Shown here: positions 19,882 through 30,398 of the stretch, one piece after another
Layout: each line of letters begins with the position of its first letter
Numbering within the stretch: the first letter of the stretch is position 1
Assembly (NCBI GenBank): GCA_028709585.1
Contig: JAQVWS010000004.1
Location: 1-46,086, forward strand
Source of the DNA: Syntrophomonas sp.
GTDB lineage: Bacteria > Bacillota > Syntrophomonadia > Syntrophomonadales > Syntrophomonadaceae
Reading direction: 5' to 3'
DNA length: 46,086 nucleotides
The notes under the pieces: model-generated
Seen by the model: the letters and a program-made list of their open reading frames with translations, nothing else
Told to the model about the DNA's origin: nothing
Database searches by the model: none
Translations under genes and position numbers: made by a program

Positions 19882-20642
19882 TACTCTCTCCTTCTTGCTG
19901 CATCAGAACTGCGCCAGATGTACAAAACAATCCCGACTGCCAGGATTACAAGTGAATAAACCTGGGCTGCGGACAATGAGCCGTAAAAAACCCAATTTTC
20001 TCTGAAAAATTCTATAAAAAAACGATAAGCAGAATAACCCAGCAGGTAATAGATGAATATTTGACCGTTAAACCTGCGGCGGGGATAGTACCAAAGCAAC
20101 ACCCCAAACAGCACGCAATTAATGGCTGAACTGTATAACTGGGTGGGATGCCGGCTAAGCTCATCCAATAGGGGAAAAACTATGGCCAACGATGATTCAC
20201 TCACCTTACCATAGCAACACCCATTGAGAAAACATCCTATCCTAACCAGTGCATACCCCAGAGCCAGAAAGGGAGCAAAGATATCCGCCATTTTCCAAAA
20301 GGATAATCCCTGTCTGTAAATATAAATAATAAAGGCCAAAATACTGGCAGTAAAACCTCCATACCAAACCAGTCCGCTAAAACCTCCATTGGTAAAACTA
20401 AAGAATATACCCGGATGGCCCAGGAATTCTTGCCACTCAAACATAGCAATATAAGCCAAACGCGAACCAAGTAACCCTGTTAATACCAATATAATAACCA
20501 TATCCAGGACCTTTTCGGGATCGTAGCCTTCTTTTTTAAATATTTGTCCAATTCCCACAATGGCGACAATAACGGCCAAAGCCAGCATAAATCCCCATGA
20601 ATGGACTTTTATCCTGCCCAGGTCTATCAAAACCGGATGCAC
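19881..20642 (-). CDS. lgt: Prolipoprotein diacylglyceryl transferase (probable GTG start at 20642)
   Basis: VHSWGFMLALA, RIGCFLNGCCYGK, HPTQLYSS motifs; GGAAGG RBS before GTG. Confidence 0.93.
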   Translation of the reverse strand: MHPVLIDLGRIKVHSWGFMLALAVIVAIVGIGQIFKKEGYDPEKVLDMVIILVLTGLLGSRLAYIAMFEWQEFLGHPGIFFSFTNGGFSGLVWYGGFTASILAFIIYIYRQGLSFWKMADIFAPFLALGYALVRIGCFLNGCCYGKVSESSLAIVFPLLDELSRHPTQLYSSAINCVLFGVLLWYYPRRRFNGQIFIYYLLGYSAYRFFIEFFRENWVFYGSLSAAQVYSLVILAVGIVLYIWRSSDAARRRE

Positions 20643-20789
20643 CCTTATCAATCCTTCCCTAAATTTTTTCCACAAGAGAATTTAGTCCAAATTACGGCAG
20701 TTGTAGGTAATCAATTATATGTTCTTGGCTTTTTAATGTCTGGAGCCAGCACTATTACTTATCAACAGACTTATGCACATTTTCCACAA

Positions 20790-21809
20790 TCATTTAATCA
20801 AGGAATACTGGCTGGGTTGTGCATTAATATTTAATGGCGCAAAATCGCCATTTACATAGTCGTGATAGGCTTTTCCGGCAATCATGGCGGCATTATCTGT
20901 ACACAGCAGAAAAGAGGGGACAAAAAGGTTTAATTGTCGCTGGCGGGCGCTCTCTTCCAACCTAGTTCTAAGGTCCTGGTTGGCTGCTACTCCTCCAGCC
21001 AGCAAAATAGTTCCAACTTTATACTTCTGGGCTGCCCGGATCGTCTTCTCCACTAGAACCTCTACTAAAGCCGCCTGGAACTCTGCGGCCAGATCTTCAA
21101 CCTTATAATTACCTTGCTTCTCAGCTTTCTTCCAGGAGTTCATCGCCGCTGTTTTGAGTCCGCTAAAACTGAACTCAAAATCATTTCTATCCAAAAACAC
21201 CCGAGGAAGTTTAAATAACCCTGCTTGACCCTGTTGCGCCGCTTTTTGAATAGCCGGTCCCCCTGGATAGCCCAGGCCCAAAAATCTGGCGATTTTGTCA
21301 AAAGCCTCGCCTGCTGCATCGTCCTTAGTAGCACCGATTAGTTCATAATCATTTATCCCTCGCATATAAAGCAGGCTGGTATGACCACCGGATACCACCA
21401 GGCATATGGCAGGAAACTCTATATCATTGTGCTGCAAAAAATTAGCATATATATGTCCCTGGAGATGATTTACCGCAATCAACGGCCGATTCAAACCATA
21501 AGCAAAAGCCTTGGCAAATGATAAACCAACCAGCAAAGCGCCCACCAGACCCGGCATAGTAGTTACAGCCACCGCATCAATATCCTGATGTGACAACCCT
21601 GCTTCAGTAAAAGCATTATTGACTACTGTCGCAATATTCTCAATATGTTTGCGCGACGCCACCTCAGGAACCACCCCTCCGAATTGCTGGTGGATGGAAA
21701 TCTGCGAATTAATAACGTTGGCAAGTATTTCTTTCCCATTCTTTACAATAGCCGCGGCTGTTTCATCACATGAGGTTTCAATACCTAAAATATATACATC
21801 TTTCATCAT
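20790..21809 (-). CDS. tsaD: tRNA N6-adenosine threonylcarbamoyltransferase
   Basis: ILGIETSCDETAAAIV, VNHLQGHIYANFL, LVVSGGHTSLLY, LLAGGVAANQDLR. Confidence 0.98.
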   Translation of the reverse strand: MMKDVYILGIETSCDETAAAIVKNGKEILANVINSQISIHQQFGGVVPEVASRKHIENIATVVNNAFTEAGLSHQDIDAVAVTTMPGLVGALLVGLSFAKAFAYGLNRPLIAVNHLQGHIYANFLQHNDIEFPAICLVVSGGHTSLLYMRGINDYELIGATKDDAAGEAFDKIARFLGLGYPGGPAIQKAAQQGQAGLFKLPRVFLDRNDFEFSFSGLKTAAMNSWKKAEKQGNYKVEDLAAEFQAALVEVLVEKTIRAAQKYKVGTILLAGGVAANQDLRTRLEESARQRQLNLFVPSFLLCTDNAAMIAGKAYHDYVNGDFAPLNINAQPSQYSLIK

Positions 21810-21853
21810 ATCTGACCTGCTTCCATTTTATGAGATAATAACTCCCCTAATGA

Positions 21854-22303
21854 TTATAGAAATTTGATCATAATCAGAGCATCTTCCTGATTGTCACTAT
21901 AATAATTTTTTCTGATATTCGCAGGAAAAAAACCTAAACCCTGGTACAAAGCTATGGCAGCTAAATTGGACGGTCTTACTTCCAGCAGTATTCGCTCTGC
22001 ATTTTTAGCCCGGGCTATTTTTTCCTCTTCCAGCATCAATCTTCTTCCCATTCCCTGACAGCGGAATTTCTTGCCTACGGCCACATTGGTAATATGAGAC
22101 TCCTCAAACACCGTCCACATACCTGCGTAAGCCGCTACATCTCCTGCGGAATCACAGACAAAGTAATCGGCATATTGGTTCTTCAGCTCGGCCTCGTATG
22201 ATTGACGCGACCATGGCAGGGTAAATGCTTCTTTTTCGATGATCATTACCTGATCCAAATCCTGCTCGGTCATCTTTCTAATCAGACCGTTGCATTTCAG
22301 CAA
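21854..22303 (-). CDS. rimI: Ribosomal protein alanine N-acetyltransferase (GNAT)
   Basis: GNAT fold motif VGKKFRCQGMGRRLMLEEE; between tsaB and tsaD. Confidence 0.92.
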   Translation of the reverse strand: MLKCNGLIRKMTEQDLDQVMIIEKEAFTLPWSRQSYEAELKNQYADYFVCDSAGDVAAYAGMWTVFEESHITNVAVGKKFRCQGMGRRLMLEEEKIARAKNAERILLEVRPSNLAAIALYQGLGFFPANIRKNYYSDNQEDALIMIKFL

Positions 22304-23020
22304 CTATAACGCCTCTTTTCCTAATCTGGTTTCTGCTTCAGACAGCCGGATATAGCTGGGGCGCAACGTAATAATATCATCAAAATCCTGTTGGCATACT
22401 CGTTTTATGGCCAAACTCCCCAGAGCTGAGGCTCGTATTGGCATTAAATGCGGCGGAGCCGTAACCATCTTGTCCCCGAAGCTGTCAATAAATAGATCTT
22501 TATAGGGATAATAACCATCACCCAGTAACACTATCCTCTGCCTGCCAAGTTCATGCGCTTTTTCCAAAGCCATCGCGATAAATTCCTGGGGCGAGCAAGC
22601 CATTTCTTCGCTCAACCTATGTGGATAAAAGTCACGGTTATCATATAGGGCCGTGTATACTTCCTGTTTGCGGGCATTAAACAGAGGACAAACCAGGGCA
22701 TCACTGAAAACAATATTATGAGCCAGTACGTCCAATGAAGATATACCTACTACTGGGATTTTCGCCGCCAGGCTCAGACCCTTTACTGCCGCCAGGCCAA
22801 TACGCAACCCCGTAAAAGAACCGGGTCCAATTGTAATTGCCAGCGCGTTTACATCTTGAATAGACTTGTCACAATCGCGCAATAGTTTATCAACCATAGG
22901 CATAAGGGTTTCAGAATGGGTCTTTTTGTAGTTTACAAATTCCTCCCGCATAAGGTTTTCTGCTTCTAAAAGAGCTACCCCAGCAACTGGAGTAGCGCTA
23001 TCAATCGCCAATATCAACAA
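22304..23020 (-). CDS. tsaB: t6A biosynthesis protein TsaB
   Basis: LAIDSATPVAGVALL, TIGPGSFTGLRIGLAAVKGL. Confidence 0.95.
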   Translation of the reverse strand: MLILAIDSATPVAGVALLEAENLMREEFVNYKKTHSETLMPMVDKLLRDCDKSIQDVNALAITIGPGSFTGLRIGLAAVKGLSLAAKIPVVGISSLDVLAHNIVFSDALVCPLFNARKQEVYTALYDNRDFYPHRLSEEMACSPQEFIAMALEKAHELGRQRIVLLGDGYYPYKDLFIDSFGDKMVTAPPHLMPIRASALGSLAIKRVCQQDFDDIITLRPSYIRLSEAETRLGKEAL

Positions 23021-23483
23021 TTTGCCTCAACCTCTCCAGCTTTTCCTGATATTTTCTACCCTGCGCATATATCTGCACCTGTCGCGCACCTTCATAATCA
23101 TCTGCAGGCAATGTTATCTCCAGGTTTAATGCTTCCCGCGGCAGCACCTTGCCGCCTACCTGCGGCCATTCAATCAAAGATATGCCCCCGCATTCCAGAT
23201 AGTCCTCCAAGCCCAGATCAGCAAGATCATGGCTTTGCAACCGGTAAAAATCAAAATGATAAATAGGTGGAGTGCTGTCATATACATTCATAATGGTAAA
23301 GGTTGGACTGGTAACCCTGTGTTTATATCCCAAAGCTTGAGCTATTCCTCTTACCAGTACAGTTTTGCCAACCCCCAGCTCCCCTAGCAAATACACCACA
23401 TCATCTTCACCAAGTATAGCAGCCAGGCATCGACCCAGTTTCAGCATGTCCTCCTCGCTGTTAACCGTAATATGCATTATCAC
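23001..23483 (-). CDS. tsaE: t6A biosynthesis ATPase TsaE
   Basis: LLGELGVGKTVLVRGIAQALG, SPTFTIMNVY, HFDFYRL, LIEWP. Confidence 0.96.
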   Translation of the reverse strand: MIMHITVNSEEDMLKLGRCLAAILGEDDVVYLLGELGVGKTVLVRGIAQALGYKHRVTSPTFTIMNVYDSTPPIYHFDFYRLQSHDLADLGLEDYLECGGISLIEWPQVGGKVLPREALNLEITLPADDYEGARQVQIYAQGRKYQEKLERLRQIVDIGD

Positions 23484-23486
23484 ACC

Positions 23487-24182
23487 TCATATGTTGTCTT
23501 TTAAACTTTTATATTCATCCCGAATGAGTTTGAAATCCTCCCAGGTGGGGCGTTTGTAGCCCTCATTACGCAAGAGGGCAGCCGGATGATAGCTGGCTAT
23601 TATCTTGATTCCGTTGCGTATAAACCATTTACCCCGGGTTTTGCTAATTTTGGCCTTGGGGTCAATTACTGTCTGGCAGGCCAGAGAACCCAAACAGACA
23701 ATAATCTTAGGCTTAATAATGCTGATTTGTAATTCCAGCAATTTTCGACATTCTTTCACCTCATCTGGATTGGGTAGCCTGTTTCCAGGCGGACGGCATT
23801 TGACAACATTGGTTATGTAAGATTCCGGGCGATTAAATTCTGATGCAACTAATATTTTGTTAAGCAGTTGACCGGCCCGGCCTACAAATGGCAATCCTTG
23901 CCGATCCTCATCCTGCCCCGGCCCCTCACCAATAAACATAATATCAGCGTGGATATCGCCATCACCGATAACCACCTGCTGGCAAGTACCCCTCAAGCGG
24001 CAACGTTCGCATTTCTTTATCAGCTCATCCAGTTCCTGATAGTCTTTAATATTATTTATACTGTCTTCCGTCTTAATTCCCGGCAAAAAAGGCAAATCCA
24101 CTTCCATATACTTCCCGGCAGGCTGTGATTTGCTGCCCGGCTCTGCCAAATTGCCAAATAGGCGGGGTTGTTCATTAGACAT
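23487..24182 (-). CDS. Type-4/5 uracil-DNA glycosylase
   Basis: [55 protein letters not shown]; clustered cysteines [10 protein letters not shown]. Confidence 0.93.
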   Translation of the reverse strand: MSNEQPRLFGNLAEPGSKSQPAGKYMEVDLPFLPGIKTEDSINNIKDYQELDELIKKCERCRLRGTCQQVVIGDGDIHADIMFIGEGPGQDEDRQGLPFVGRAGQLLNKILVASEFNRPESYITNVVKCRPPGNRLPNPDEVKECRKLLELQISIIKPKIIVCLGSLACQTVIDPKAKISKTRGKWFIRNGIKIIASYHPAALLRNEGYKRPTWEDFKLIRDEYKSLKDNI

Positions 24183-24217
24183 TCTTTCCCCTCCCGCTTC
24201 ATCTTAATCATCCCTAA

Positions 24218-24303
24218 TACAAAACCAACCGCCTTAAAGGTGGCGTGTTTATAGAAATATTATTGTCACTCCTTTAAACACACGCCGAATAGGCGGTTTT
24301 GTA
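24218..24303. repeat. 86-bp imperfect palindrome with TACAAAACC/GGTTTTGTA ends
   Basis: TACAAAACCaaCCGCC..GGCGTGTTTA...TAAACACACGCC..GGCGGTTTTGTA between the chitinase-like gene and the UDG gene. Confidence 0.7.
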
Positions 24304-24362
24304 CATTATATCCCAATTACTAATATTATGTAAATTTAAAGGATCATAAGGCCTTTTAACAG

Positions 24363-25742
24363 TTAATCAGCCCGGTTCTTTTCTAAAACAGTATAAAGGT
24401 CTTTAAAGCCGTTGCCAATCCTCCAGAAGCTGATCCCGCCCAGGTTATTGTCTCTGGCTACACTCCACTTGGCCTTCAGGCTCTGTTCATTTTCCAGCCA
24501 AATCTCATGTTTTATGCCTTGCTTGTCGGTGTATGTATAATATGGACTCATGCTCTTTTTATCAAAATGCTCACTTATTGCATAGTCATTTCTTATATTA
24601 TTAAGTTTTTCCCAGGTCACCGTGGTGGTTGTCAGGCCCGTTCCCCAGTTATAGCCATAGGTAGCCATCCCCAGCAGCAGTTTTGAGGCTGGGATACGAG
24701 CCTCAACAGTCATATAATCAACCACTTTTTCAACCCACCACAAAGGTGCTATCGGCCCCGGGTCAGTATTTTTGTAGCTGTAATCATAGGACATCACCAC
24801 CATTTTATCCACTATCCCCCCGATAGCCCGGTAATCATAAGCGGTAGGCCATTTATCATCAACTGTCCGGGCAAAGACGGCCACTGATAATATTTTCTCG
24901 TGGCCTAGCCGCTCTCTTAGTTCTTTTAAAAATGTCGTAAATAAATCTTTGTCACTGGCAGCAATAAATTCAAAATCAATATTTACCCCATCATATTTAT
25001 TTTTGTGAACTTCATCATAAATATTATTAATTAATTTTGCCCTTCTCTGAGGGTCGGATAGCAGACTATGTAAGCCGGTCTTATCCATAAAGACAACGCT
25101 GGCATGGGTTTTTTTGCCTTGACTTTTAATATAATTCAGCACCTTATCGTAATTATCCGGGTATTCATAAAAAAGGTTGCCATCCCCATCGGTTTCAAAC
25201 CAACGCAAAGCAATATCCGTGAATAAATCTACATTGTTCTGCAGTTCTGGAAATCCTCCCCAGTAATAATAAGCAAATACGGCCGGTTTATTATTCACAG
25301 TCTTATTTATAAAATTAATGCTGACTTCGTTTAAATCACTGTTCCAGTTCACCACTCCGCCTAAATTTTCAGCCAGAAATCTCAGCGGCAGATAAGTTCG
25401 ATTTTTATACACATAGGGAGCAACATCCAGGTATGTTAGCGTTCCATTAACATTTACCTTACGGTCGCCGATTAAAAACTCAAATTTCTTCTCCCGGCAG
25501 GAAACCGTTACCTTGCCGCTACCGGCCTCCCAGTTAACAATACCCAGCAAGGCTTCATCCTCAATCACAAAACGCAAGGGAACCATAGTCCGCTGGTTTA
25601 CGATTTGACAGGGCGGATCGAAAGTCTTTTTTTGCTCATCAATCTTAATAGATGGCCCCCCGGAAGCTACGTTGGCCTCGGCCGGAATGAACAAAAATGC
25701 CAATAAAAATATAAATGCTATAACCCCAAGTACTTTTTTCAA
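24363..25742 (-). CDS. Secreted glycoside hydrolase family 18 protein with copper-amine-oxidase-N (stalk) domain
   Basis: Signal peptide; two VPLRFV/LPLRFLAE repeats; YDGVNIDFEF catalytic-like GH18 motif. Confidence 0.88.
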   Translation of the reverse strand: MKKVLGVIAFIFLLAFLFIPAEANVASGGPSIKIDEQKKTFDPPCQIVNQRTMVPLRFVIEDEALLGIVNWEAGSGKVTVSCREKKFEFLIGDRKVNVNGTLTYLDVAPYVYKNRTYLPLRFLAENLGGVVNWNSDLNEVSINFINKTVNNKPAVFAYYYWGGFPELQNNVDLFTDIALRWFETDGDGNLFYEYPDNYDKVLNYIKSQGKKTHASVVFMDKTGLHSLLSDPQRRAKLINNIYDEVHKNKYDGVNIDFEFIAASDKDLFTTFLKELRERLGHEKILSVAVFARTVDDKWPTAYDYRAIGGIVDKMVVMSYDYSYKNTDPGPIAPLWWVEKVVDYMTVEARIPASKLLLGMATYGYNWGTGLTTTTVTWEKLNNIRNDYAISEHFDKKSMSPYYTYTDKQGIKHEIWLENEQSLKAKWSVARDNNLGGISFWRIGNGFKDLYTVLEKNRAD

Positions 25743-25832
25743 ATTCCCAACTCCCCAACTAATTAATTACATTATTACTAACTAATTTCTAATTAAGTTG
25801 GAAAATTCCTTGAGGTAAATAATAGCAATAAA

Positions 25833-25895
25833 AAGCAGAGGGACATCATTTTTACTTACTTACCATATTATCCGCAGTAAACTGCCCTCTGCTAT
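25833..25895 (-). terminator. Hairpin after small ORF
   Basis: AGCAGAGGG ... CCCTCTGCT inverted repeat with T-rich 3' side on the minus strand. Confidence 0.5.
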
Positions 25896-25903
25896 TTCTG
25901 ATT

Positions 25904-26080
25904 TTAATTGGTATATTTTTTTTGTGGGAATAACAAATCAAGGTCATCGGCAGGAACATGAACAATATTATCCTGGTTTACTACCGCCAGGATTACCATC
26001 TCTTCCCCACTGTATTCTTCTTTATATGAGCCTATAACACATATAGTCATCATGTTGCCATTCATATAGACTATAAACAT
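25904..26080 (-). CDS. Small hypothetical protein
   Basis: MFIVYMNGNMMTICVIGSYKEEYSGEEMVILAVV..., RBS AAAGGGG before ATG at 26080. Confidence 0.55.
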   Translation of the reverse strand: MFIVYMNGNMMTICVIGSYKEEYSGEEMVILAVVNQDNIVHVPADDLDLLFPQKKYTN

Positions 26081-26087
26081 ATCCCCT

Positions 26088-27233
26088 TTATCCAACGCTA
26101 TCCCCCCATATATTACCATCCACCAGGACTACCTCCGCCTGCGAACGGAAATCAAACGGGTGTCCGTTAAAAATTACCAGATCAGCGCGTTTTCCTGGTT
26201 TTATTGAACCCAGTTCATGGTTAACCTTCAATAGCTGGGCTGGTATACTGGTAATGGCTTGCAGAGCCATTTCTTCAGTCAAGCCTTCACGCACTGCTAA
26301 AGCTGCACATACTCGCAGATGTTCAATAGGAATTACCGGATGGTCGGTTATAAAACAGAATTTTACTCCCCTGGCCGCTAACAGCGCAGCGTTTTTAAAA
26401 GCAACTTCCTTCATCTCTACCTTAGCACGGGTGGTTAATAAAGGTCCCAGAAATACAGCCACATCTCTTTTTACCAGTTCATCCGCTACTAATAATGCCT
26501 CCGTACCATGCTGGAGCAACATATCAATATTAAATTCATCCTTAATACGCAGCGCAGTTAGTATATCATCCGCCCGGTGTACATGGAGCAGTAACGGCAT
26601 TTCCTGGCGCAAGACTTTAAATATCGGGTAGTTCCTGTATTCCTCGCTGGCTTTAATGTCATCTTTATCCATTAGGCTGCGGGCTACCGAAAAAGATTCT
26701 CTTAATATACTGGCACTGGCCATCCTGGTTTTAGGGGTTTTTTTCTGACCTCCATATACCCTTTTAGGGTTCTCTCCTAAAGCCGCCTTAAGACCCCAGG
26801 GATTTCGGTAAACCATGTTTCCCATACTGGAAGCCAGATTTTTCAAAAAAACTGCCTGACCGCCTAATATGTTGGCGCTCCCGGGCATACACATAGTTCG
26901 GGTTACACCGCCCCGCAGGGCATCAGCAAAAGCCAAATCTACAAAGTTTATCCCATCAACGGCTTGCAGATAGGGGGTAACAGGATCGCTGGTTTCATTC
27001 ACATCGTCTCCCTCTACCCTATAAATTTCTTCTTCCAGGCCAATATGGGTATGAGCATCGATAAAGCCCGGACATATATATTTACCCCAGGCATCGATAA
27101 TCTTACTGCCGGGTGGGATAAAAAGGTCTTTGCCCACCTGATGGATAAATTCTCCTTCAACCAATATTACTCCGTTATCAATAATTCCGGATTCATCCAT
27201 GGTAATTATCTTACCGCCTTTGATAGCTAGCAT
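26088..27233 (-). CDS. Amidohydrolase (imidazolonepropionase-like)
   Basis: CPGFIDAHTHIGLEE, LLHVHRADD, FITDHPVIPI, GSIKPGKRADLVIFNGHPF. Confidence 0.93.
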   Translation of the reverse strand: MLAIKGGKIITMDESGIIDNGVILVEGEFIHQVGKDLFIPPGSKIIDAWGKYICPGFIDAHTHIGLEEEIYRVEGDDVNETSDPVTPYLQAVDGINFVDLAFADALRGGVTRTMCMPGSANILGGQAVFLKNLASSMGNMVYRNPWGLKAALGENPKRVYGGQKKTPKTRMASASILRESFSVARSLMDKDDIKASEEYRNYPIFKVLRQEMPLLLHVHRADDILTALRIKDEFNIDMLLQHGTEALLVADELVKRDVAVFLGPLLTTRAKVEMKEVAFKNAALLAARGVKFCFITDHPVIPIEHLRVCAALAVREGLTEEMALQAITSIPAQLLKVNHELGSIKPGKRADLVIFNGHPFDFRSQAEVVLVDGNIWGDSVG

Positions 27234-27308
27234 TAAAGAGTACCTCCCCCATAATTTATGAATTCATTGTTGATACTGTTCTGCTATAAGACTGCCATTA
27301 TATCCCGT

Positions 27309-28013
27309 TTATAAATGGGGGCAGATCTGTGCGGCTGCAATAAATGCAGCAAATAAACGCGCTGAATATTGGTCCTGTAAACATTCGGGATGCCATTGTA
27401 CTCCTAAATAAAAAGGATGTCCCGGGCTCTCAATAGCTTCCACCGTACCTTCCGCAGCCATGGCAGTAATTACTACACTCCGTCCCGGCTTTTTAACTGC
27501 CTGGTGATGAAAACTGTTCACTCGAATATGTTCATTATTCATTATTCTGCGTAGTTGGCAGCTTGGTTCTATAAATATATCATGAAATGGATATGACTTG
27601 GGAGCCTTTTGCCTATGACTCATTGCACTATTAATATCCTGAACCAGGCTTCCTCCCAGAGCTACATTTATAGCCTGACAGCCACGGCAGATCCCCAATA
27701 CTGCTTTATGGTTCTGAAAGGCCTGATTGGCCAGTTTAAGTTCGAACTCATCCCGAACCGGTTCTATTTCCCCTAATCTGGGCTCAGGAAGTTCTCCCCA
27801 GTATACAGGGTCAAAGTCTCCTCCTCCCGTGAACAGAAATCCCTGACAAACTGCAAAATAGTCTTTCATAGCCGTATCGTCAGCTGTGGATGGTAAAATA
27901 ACAGCAATACCTCCTGCATCTGCAATTGAATTCACATAATAATCCTTCAGAGAAAATGTCCTGTTTTCGGCTGAATAATTTCCTGTTATACCAATAATAG
28001 GCCTCATCACCAA
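27309..28013 (-). CDS. Gamma-glutamyl-gamma-aminobutyrate hydrolase family (peptidase C26)
   Basis: GGGDFDPVYWGE, VLGICRGCQAINVALGGSLVQDI, GVQWHPE. Confidence 0.94.
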   Translation of the reverse strand: MVMRPIIGITGNYSAENRTFSLKDYYVNSIADAGGIAVILPSTADDTAMKDYFAVCQGFLFTGGGDFDPVYWGELPEPRLGEIEPVRDEFELKLANQAFQNHKAVLGICRGCQAINVALGGSLVQDINSAMSHRQKAPKSYPFHDIFIEPSCQLRRIMNNEHIRVNSFHHQAVKKPGRSVVITAMAAEGTVEAIESPGHPFYLGVQWHPECLQDQYSARLFAAFIAAAQICPHL

Positions 28014-28025
28014 CCCCCTCCCTTT

Positions 28026-28064
28026 AAAAAAGCAGGTTCTTTTTATATAGAACCTGCTCTGTCA
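28026..28064 (-). terminator. Rho-independent terminator of the toxin gene
   Basis: Minus strand AGAGCAGGTTCTATATAAAAAGAACCTGCTTTTTT. Confidence 0.8.
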
Positions 28065-28082
28065 TATTTGCCAATATGTATT

Positions 28083-28430
28083 TTATATCTCAGTTAACTC
28101 CAGGCTGATTGCTAAGGCCTGGTCGACCTTTGCCATCAATTCTTCCTTTAGAACGGCTATTCTTTGTTTAAGCCGGGTCTTATCGATAGTTCTTATCTGT
28201 TCAGTCAATATAACTGAGTCACGTTCCATTCCATACGTGTTGGCTTTTAATTCTACATGGGTGGGTAGTTTAGCTTTATTAATCTGCGAGGTTATTGCCA
28301 ATACAATCGTGGTAGGACTATACTGGTTGCCAATATTGTTTTGCACCACCAAAACCGGCCGTATTCCGCCTTGTTCTGAACCTACAACCGGATTTAGCTG
28401 GGCAAAATAAATCTCGCCTCGTTTAATCAT
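28083..28430 (-). CDS. ndoA: MazF/EndoA-type mRNA interferase
   Basis: [42 protein letters not shown]. Confidence 0.96.
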   Translation of the reverse strand: MIKRGEIYFAQLNPVVGSEQGGIRPVLVVQNNIGNQYSPTTIVLAITSQINKAKLPTHVELKANTYGMERDSVILTEQIRTIDKTRLKQRIAVLKEELMAKVDQALAISLELTEI

Positions 28431-28438
28431 ATATTAAA

Positions 28439-28723
28439 TCACTCCAGCGGTTTATATTCTTGCCATACTAAAACCTCTTCTTCAATACCCATACTCTCAG
28501 TGGCGATAGTTAGATTAATAGGTGCCATTTCCAGATAACCTTTTTTCATCTGCTCAGTCCTTATTTCTCTTTTTCTTTTTTCAAGATAGAATTTTATCGC
28601 ATCGCGCACGATCTCACTGCGGTTTCGTTTATCCAAAACTGTAATACTGTCAACTTCTGACAGGAGTATCTCGGAAATAGATACAATAATCCTTTTAGAG
28701 GCAGGCAATACGAGCACCCCCAT
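28439..28723 (-). CDS. ndoAI: CopG/RHH antitoxin (EndoAI-like)
   Basis: RIIVSISEILLSEVD...RNRSEIVRDAIKFYLEKRKR ribbon-helix-helix, directly upstream of ndoA. Confidence 0.9.
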   Translation of the reverse strand: MGVLVLPASKRIIVSISEILLSEVDSITVLDKRNRSEIVRDAIKFYLEKRKREIRTEQMKKGYLEMAPINLTIATESMGIEEEVLVWQEYKPLE

Positions 28724-28801
28724 AATAAATATATAGAAATCATATATCTATTATATAGACAAGACCCATCGCTCGCAAATCCATTTATTACTTACAAAGT
28801 T

Positions 28802-29926
28802 TTATTTTAAGTAAATTCTATCTACTCGACTGCTGGGAGCGCAGATAATCTCATAATTAATGGTTCCAATGGCATTGGCCAGGTCATCAGCCGTTACTCC
28901 ATCTTCCGGCCTTCCAAACATGATTATTTCATCACCTACTCGTACATCTTCTATGGCGCTGACATCAAACATGCACTGATCCATACAAACAGCCCCAATT
29001 AACGGAACCCTTTTCCCTTTGACGCAAGCCCAGCCTCTGTTGGAAAGAAGCCGGTTATAGCCATCGGCATAGCCTATAGCAACAGTTGCAACTTTGATCT
29101 CCTGCTGGCTGATAAAAGTACGGCCATAACTCACCGATTGACCGGCAGAAATTGTTTTCAGATAACTAATCGTGCTTTTAAGACGCATGGCGGGGATAAG
29201 TTTTAGTTTATCCTGATTAACATGAGCCGAGGGGTATAAACCGTAGGTTATTATACCGCTTCTTACCATATCAAAATGTGATTCCGGCATATCAATGATG
29301 GCAGCACTATTGGCAATATGCTTAATTGGAAAATCAATCCCTGCTTCCGCTAACTGGCTAATATAGCTTTTGAATATTTCCACCTGCTGCTTGGCAAAAC
29401 TCTTATCATCATGATCTGCGGTAGCTAGATGGCTAAGGATTCCCTGAAGTACAATCCCCGGCATACGACTTATTACTTTAATCGACTCCAATGACGAATC
29501 GTTCGGGGTAAAACCTATTCTTCCCATCCCGGTATCAATCTTTATATGCAGCCGGGCAGTATGGTTTAATCTTGCAGCCGCTTGCGATAAAACTTCGGCT
29601 GTATCCAGGCTAAAAACCGTAACTTCAATATCATTTTCCACCATAGTAGCAGCACATTCTACAGGCATATACCCTAACAGCAATATATTAGCATTAATGC
29701 CTGCTTCCCGCAGGGTGACAGCTTCATCCGGAGTAGCCACTCCCAGATAGCTGACCCCCTCTTGCTGGCAAACCTCTGCTATCTCTAACATCCCATTACC
29801 ATATGCGTTGGATTTTACTACTGCCATCAACTTAGTCGACGGAGAAACCAGGCGCCTTATCTCCGCTATATTATTTCGTATTGCCCTTAAGTCTATTTCT
29901 GCCCAGCTTATAATGCAATTATCCAT
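28802..29926 (-). CDS. alr: Alanine racemase
   Basis: LMAVVKSNAYGNG, HIKIDTGMGRIGF, PLIGAVCMDQCMFDVS. Confidence 0.98.
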   Translation of the reverse strand: MDNCIISWAEIDLRAIRNNIAEIRRLVSPSTKLMAVVKSNAYGNGMLEIAEVCQQEGVSYLGVATPDEAVTLREAGINANILLLGYMPVECAATMVENDIEVTVFSLDTAEVLSQAAARLNHTARLHIKIDTGMGRIGFTPNDSSLESIKVISRMPGIVLQGILSHLATADHDDKSFAKQQVEIFKSYISQLAEAGIDFPIKHIANSAAIIDMPESHFDMVRSGIITYGLYPSAHVNQDKLKLIPAMRLKSTISYLKTISAGQSVSYGRTFISQQEIKVATVAIGYADGYNRLLSNRGWACVKGKRVPLIGAVCMDQCMFDVSAIEDVRVGDEIIMFGRPEDGVTADDLANAIGTINYEIICAPSSRVDRIYLK

Positions 29927-30398
29927 TTGTTTTAACCAGCGATTTTAAGATATCATTACGAGAAATGATTCCGATCAGTTTCCCATGCCTAACAACCGGA
30001 ACCCGATTGATTTCATTTTTTTGCATAATCTCCACAACTTCGCTCACCGGAGCATCCTCTTCTATGGTTATTACTTTCTTGGTCATGGCGTCTTTTACTT
30101 CTAAAGCCGTATATTTTTTAAGATTATTATTAAATCGTATGGGATTCTCCAAAAAAATAATACTGTCAAATAATGTGAGATAGAAAGGTACTTTCAGCTC
30201 GTTAGCCCTCACCATCAGATCCTTTTCAGAAATAACCCCCAATACACGACGATCTTCATCTACTACCGGTATTCCGCTAATCTTATTTTCTACCAATAAC
30301 TGAGATGCTTTTTCGACTTTGTCATTGGCCTTGACCGTTATGACATCTTTTGTCATAATATCCTTTGCTAACATTTCCATCCTTCTTCCTAGTAACAT
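29919..30398 (-). CDS. CBS domain protein
   Basis: Two CBS repeats: DIMTKDVITVKAND..., DAMTKKVITIEEDAPVSEVVEIM.... Confidence 0.93.
   Translation of the reverse strand: MLLGRRMEMLAKDIMTKDVITVKANDKVEKASQLLVENKISGIPVVDEDRRVLGVISEKDLMVRANELKVPFYLTLFDSIIFLENPIRFNNNLKKYTALEVKDAMTKKVITIEEDAPVSEVVEIMQKNEINRVPVVRHGKLIGIISRNDILKSLVKTNG

Noticed and set aside
28083-28723. Toxin-antitoxin pair as a novel defence system
   Set aside because: Organisation alr-antitoxin-MazF type toxin is the standard EndoAI/EndoA arrangement of Firmicutes; no accessory defence genes are nearby.
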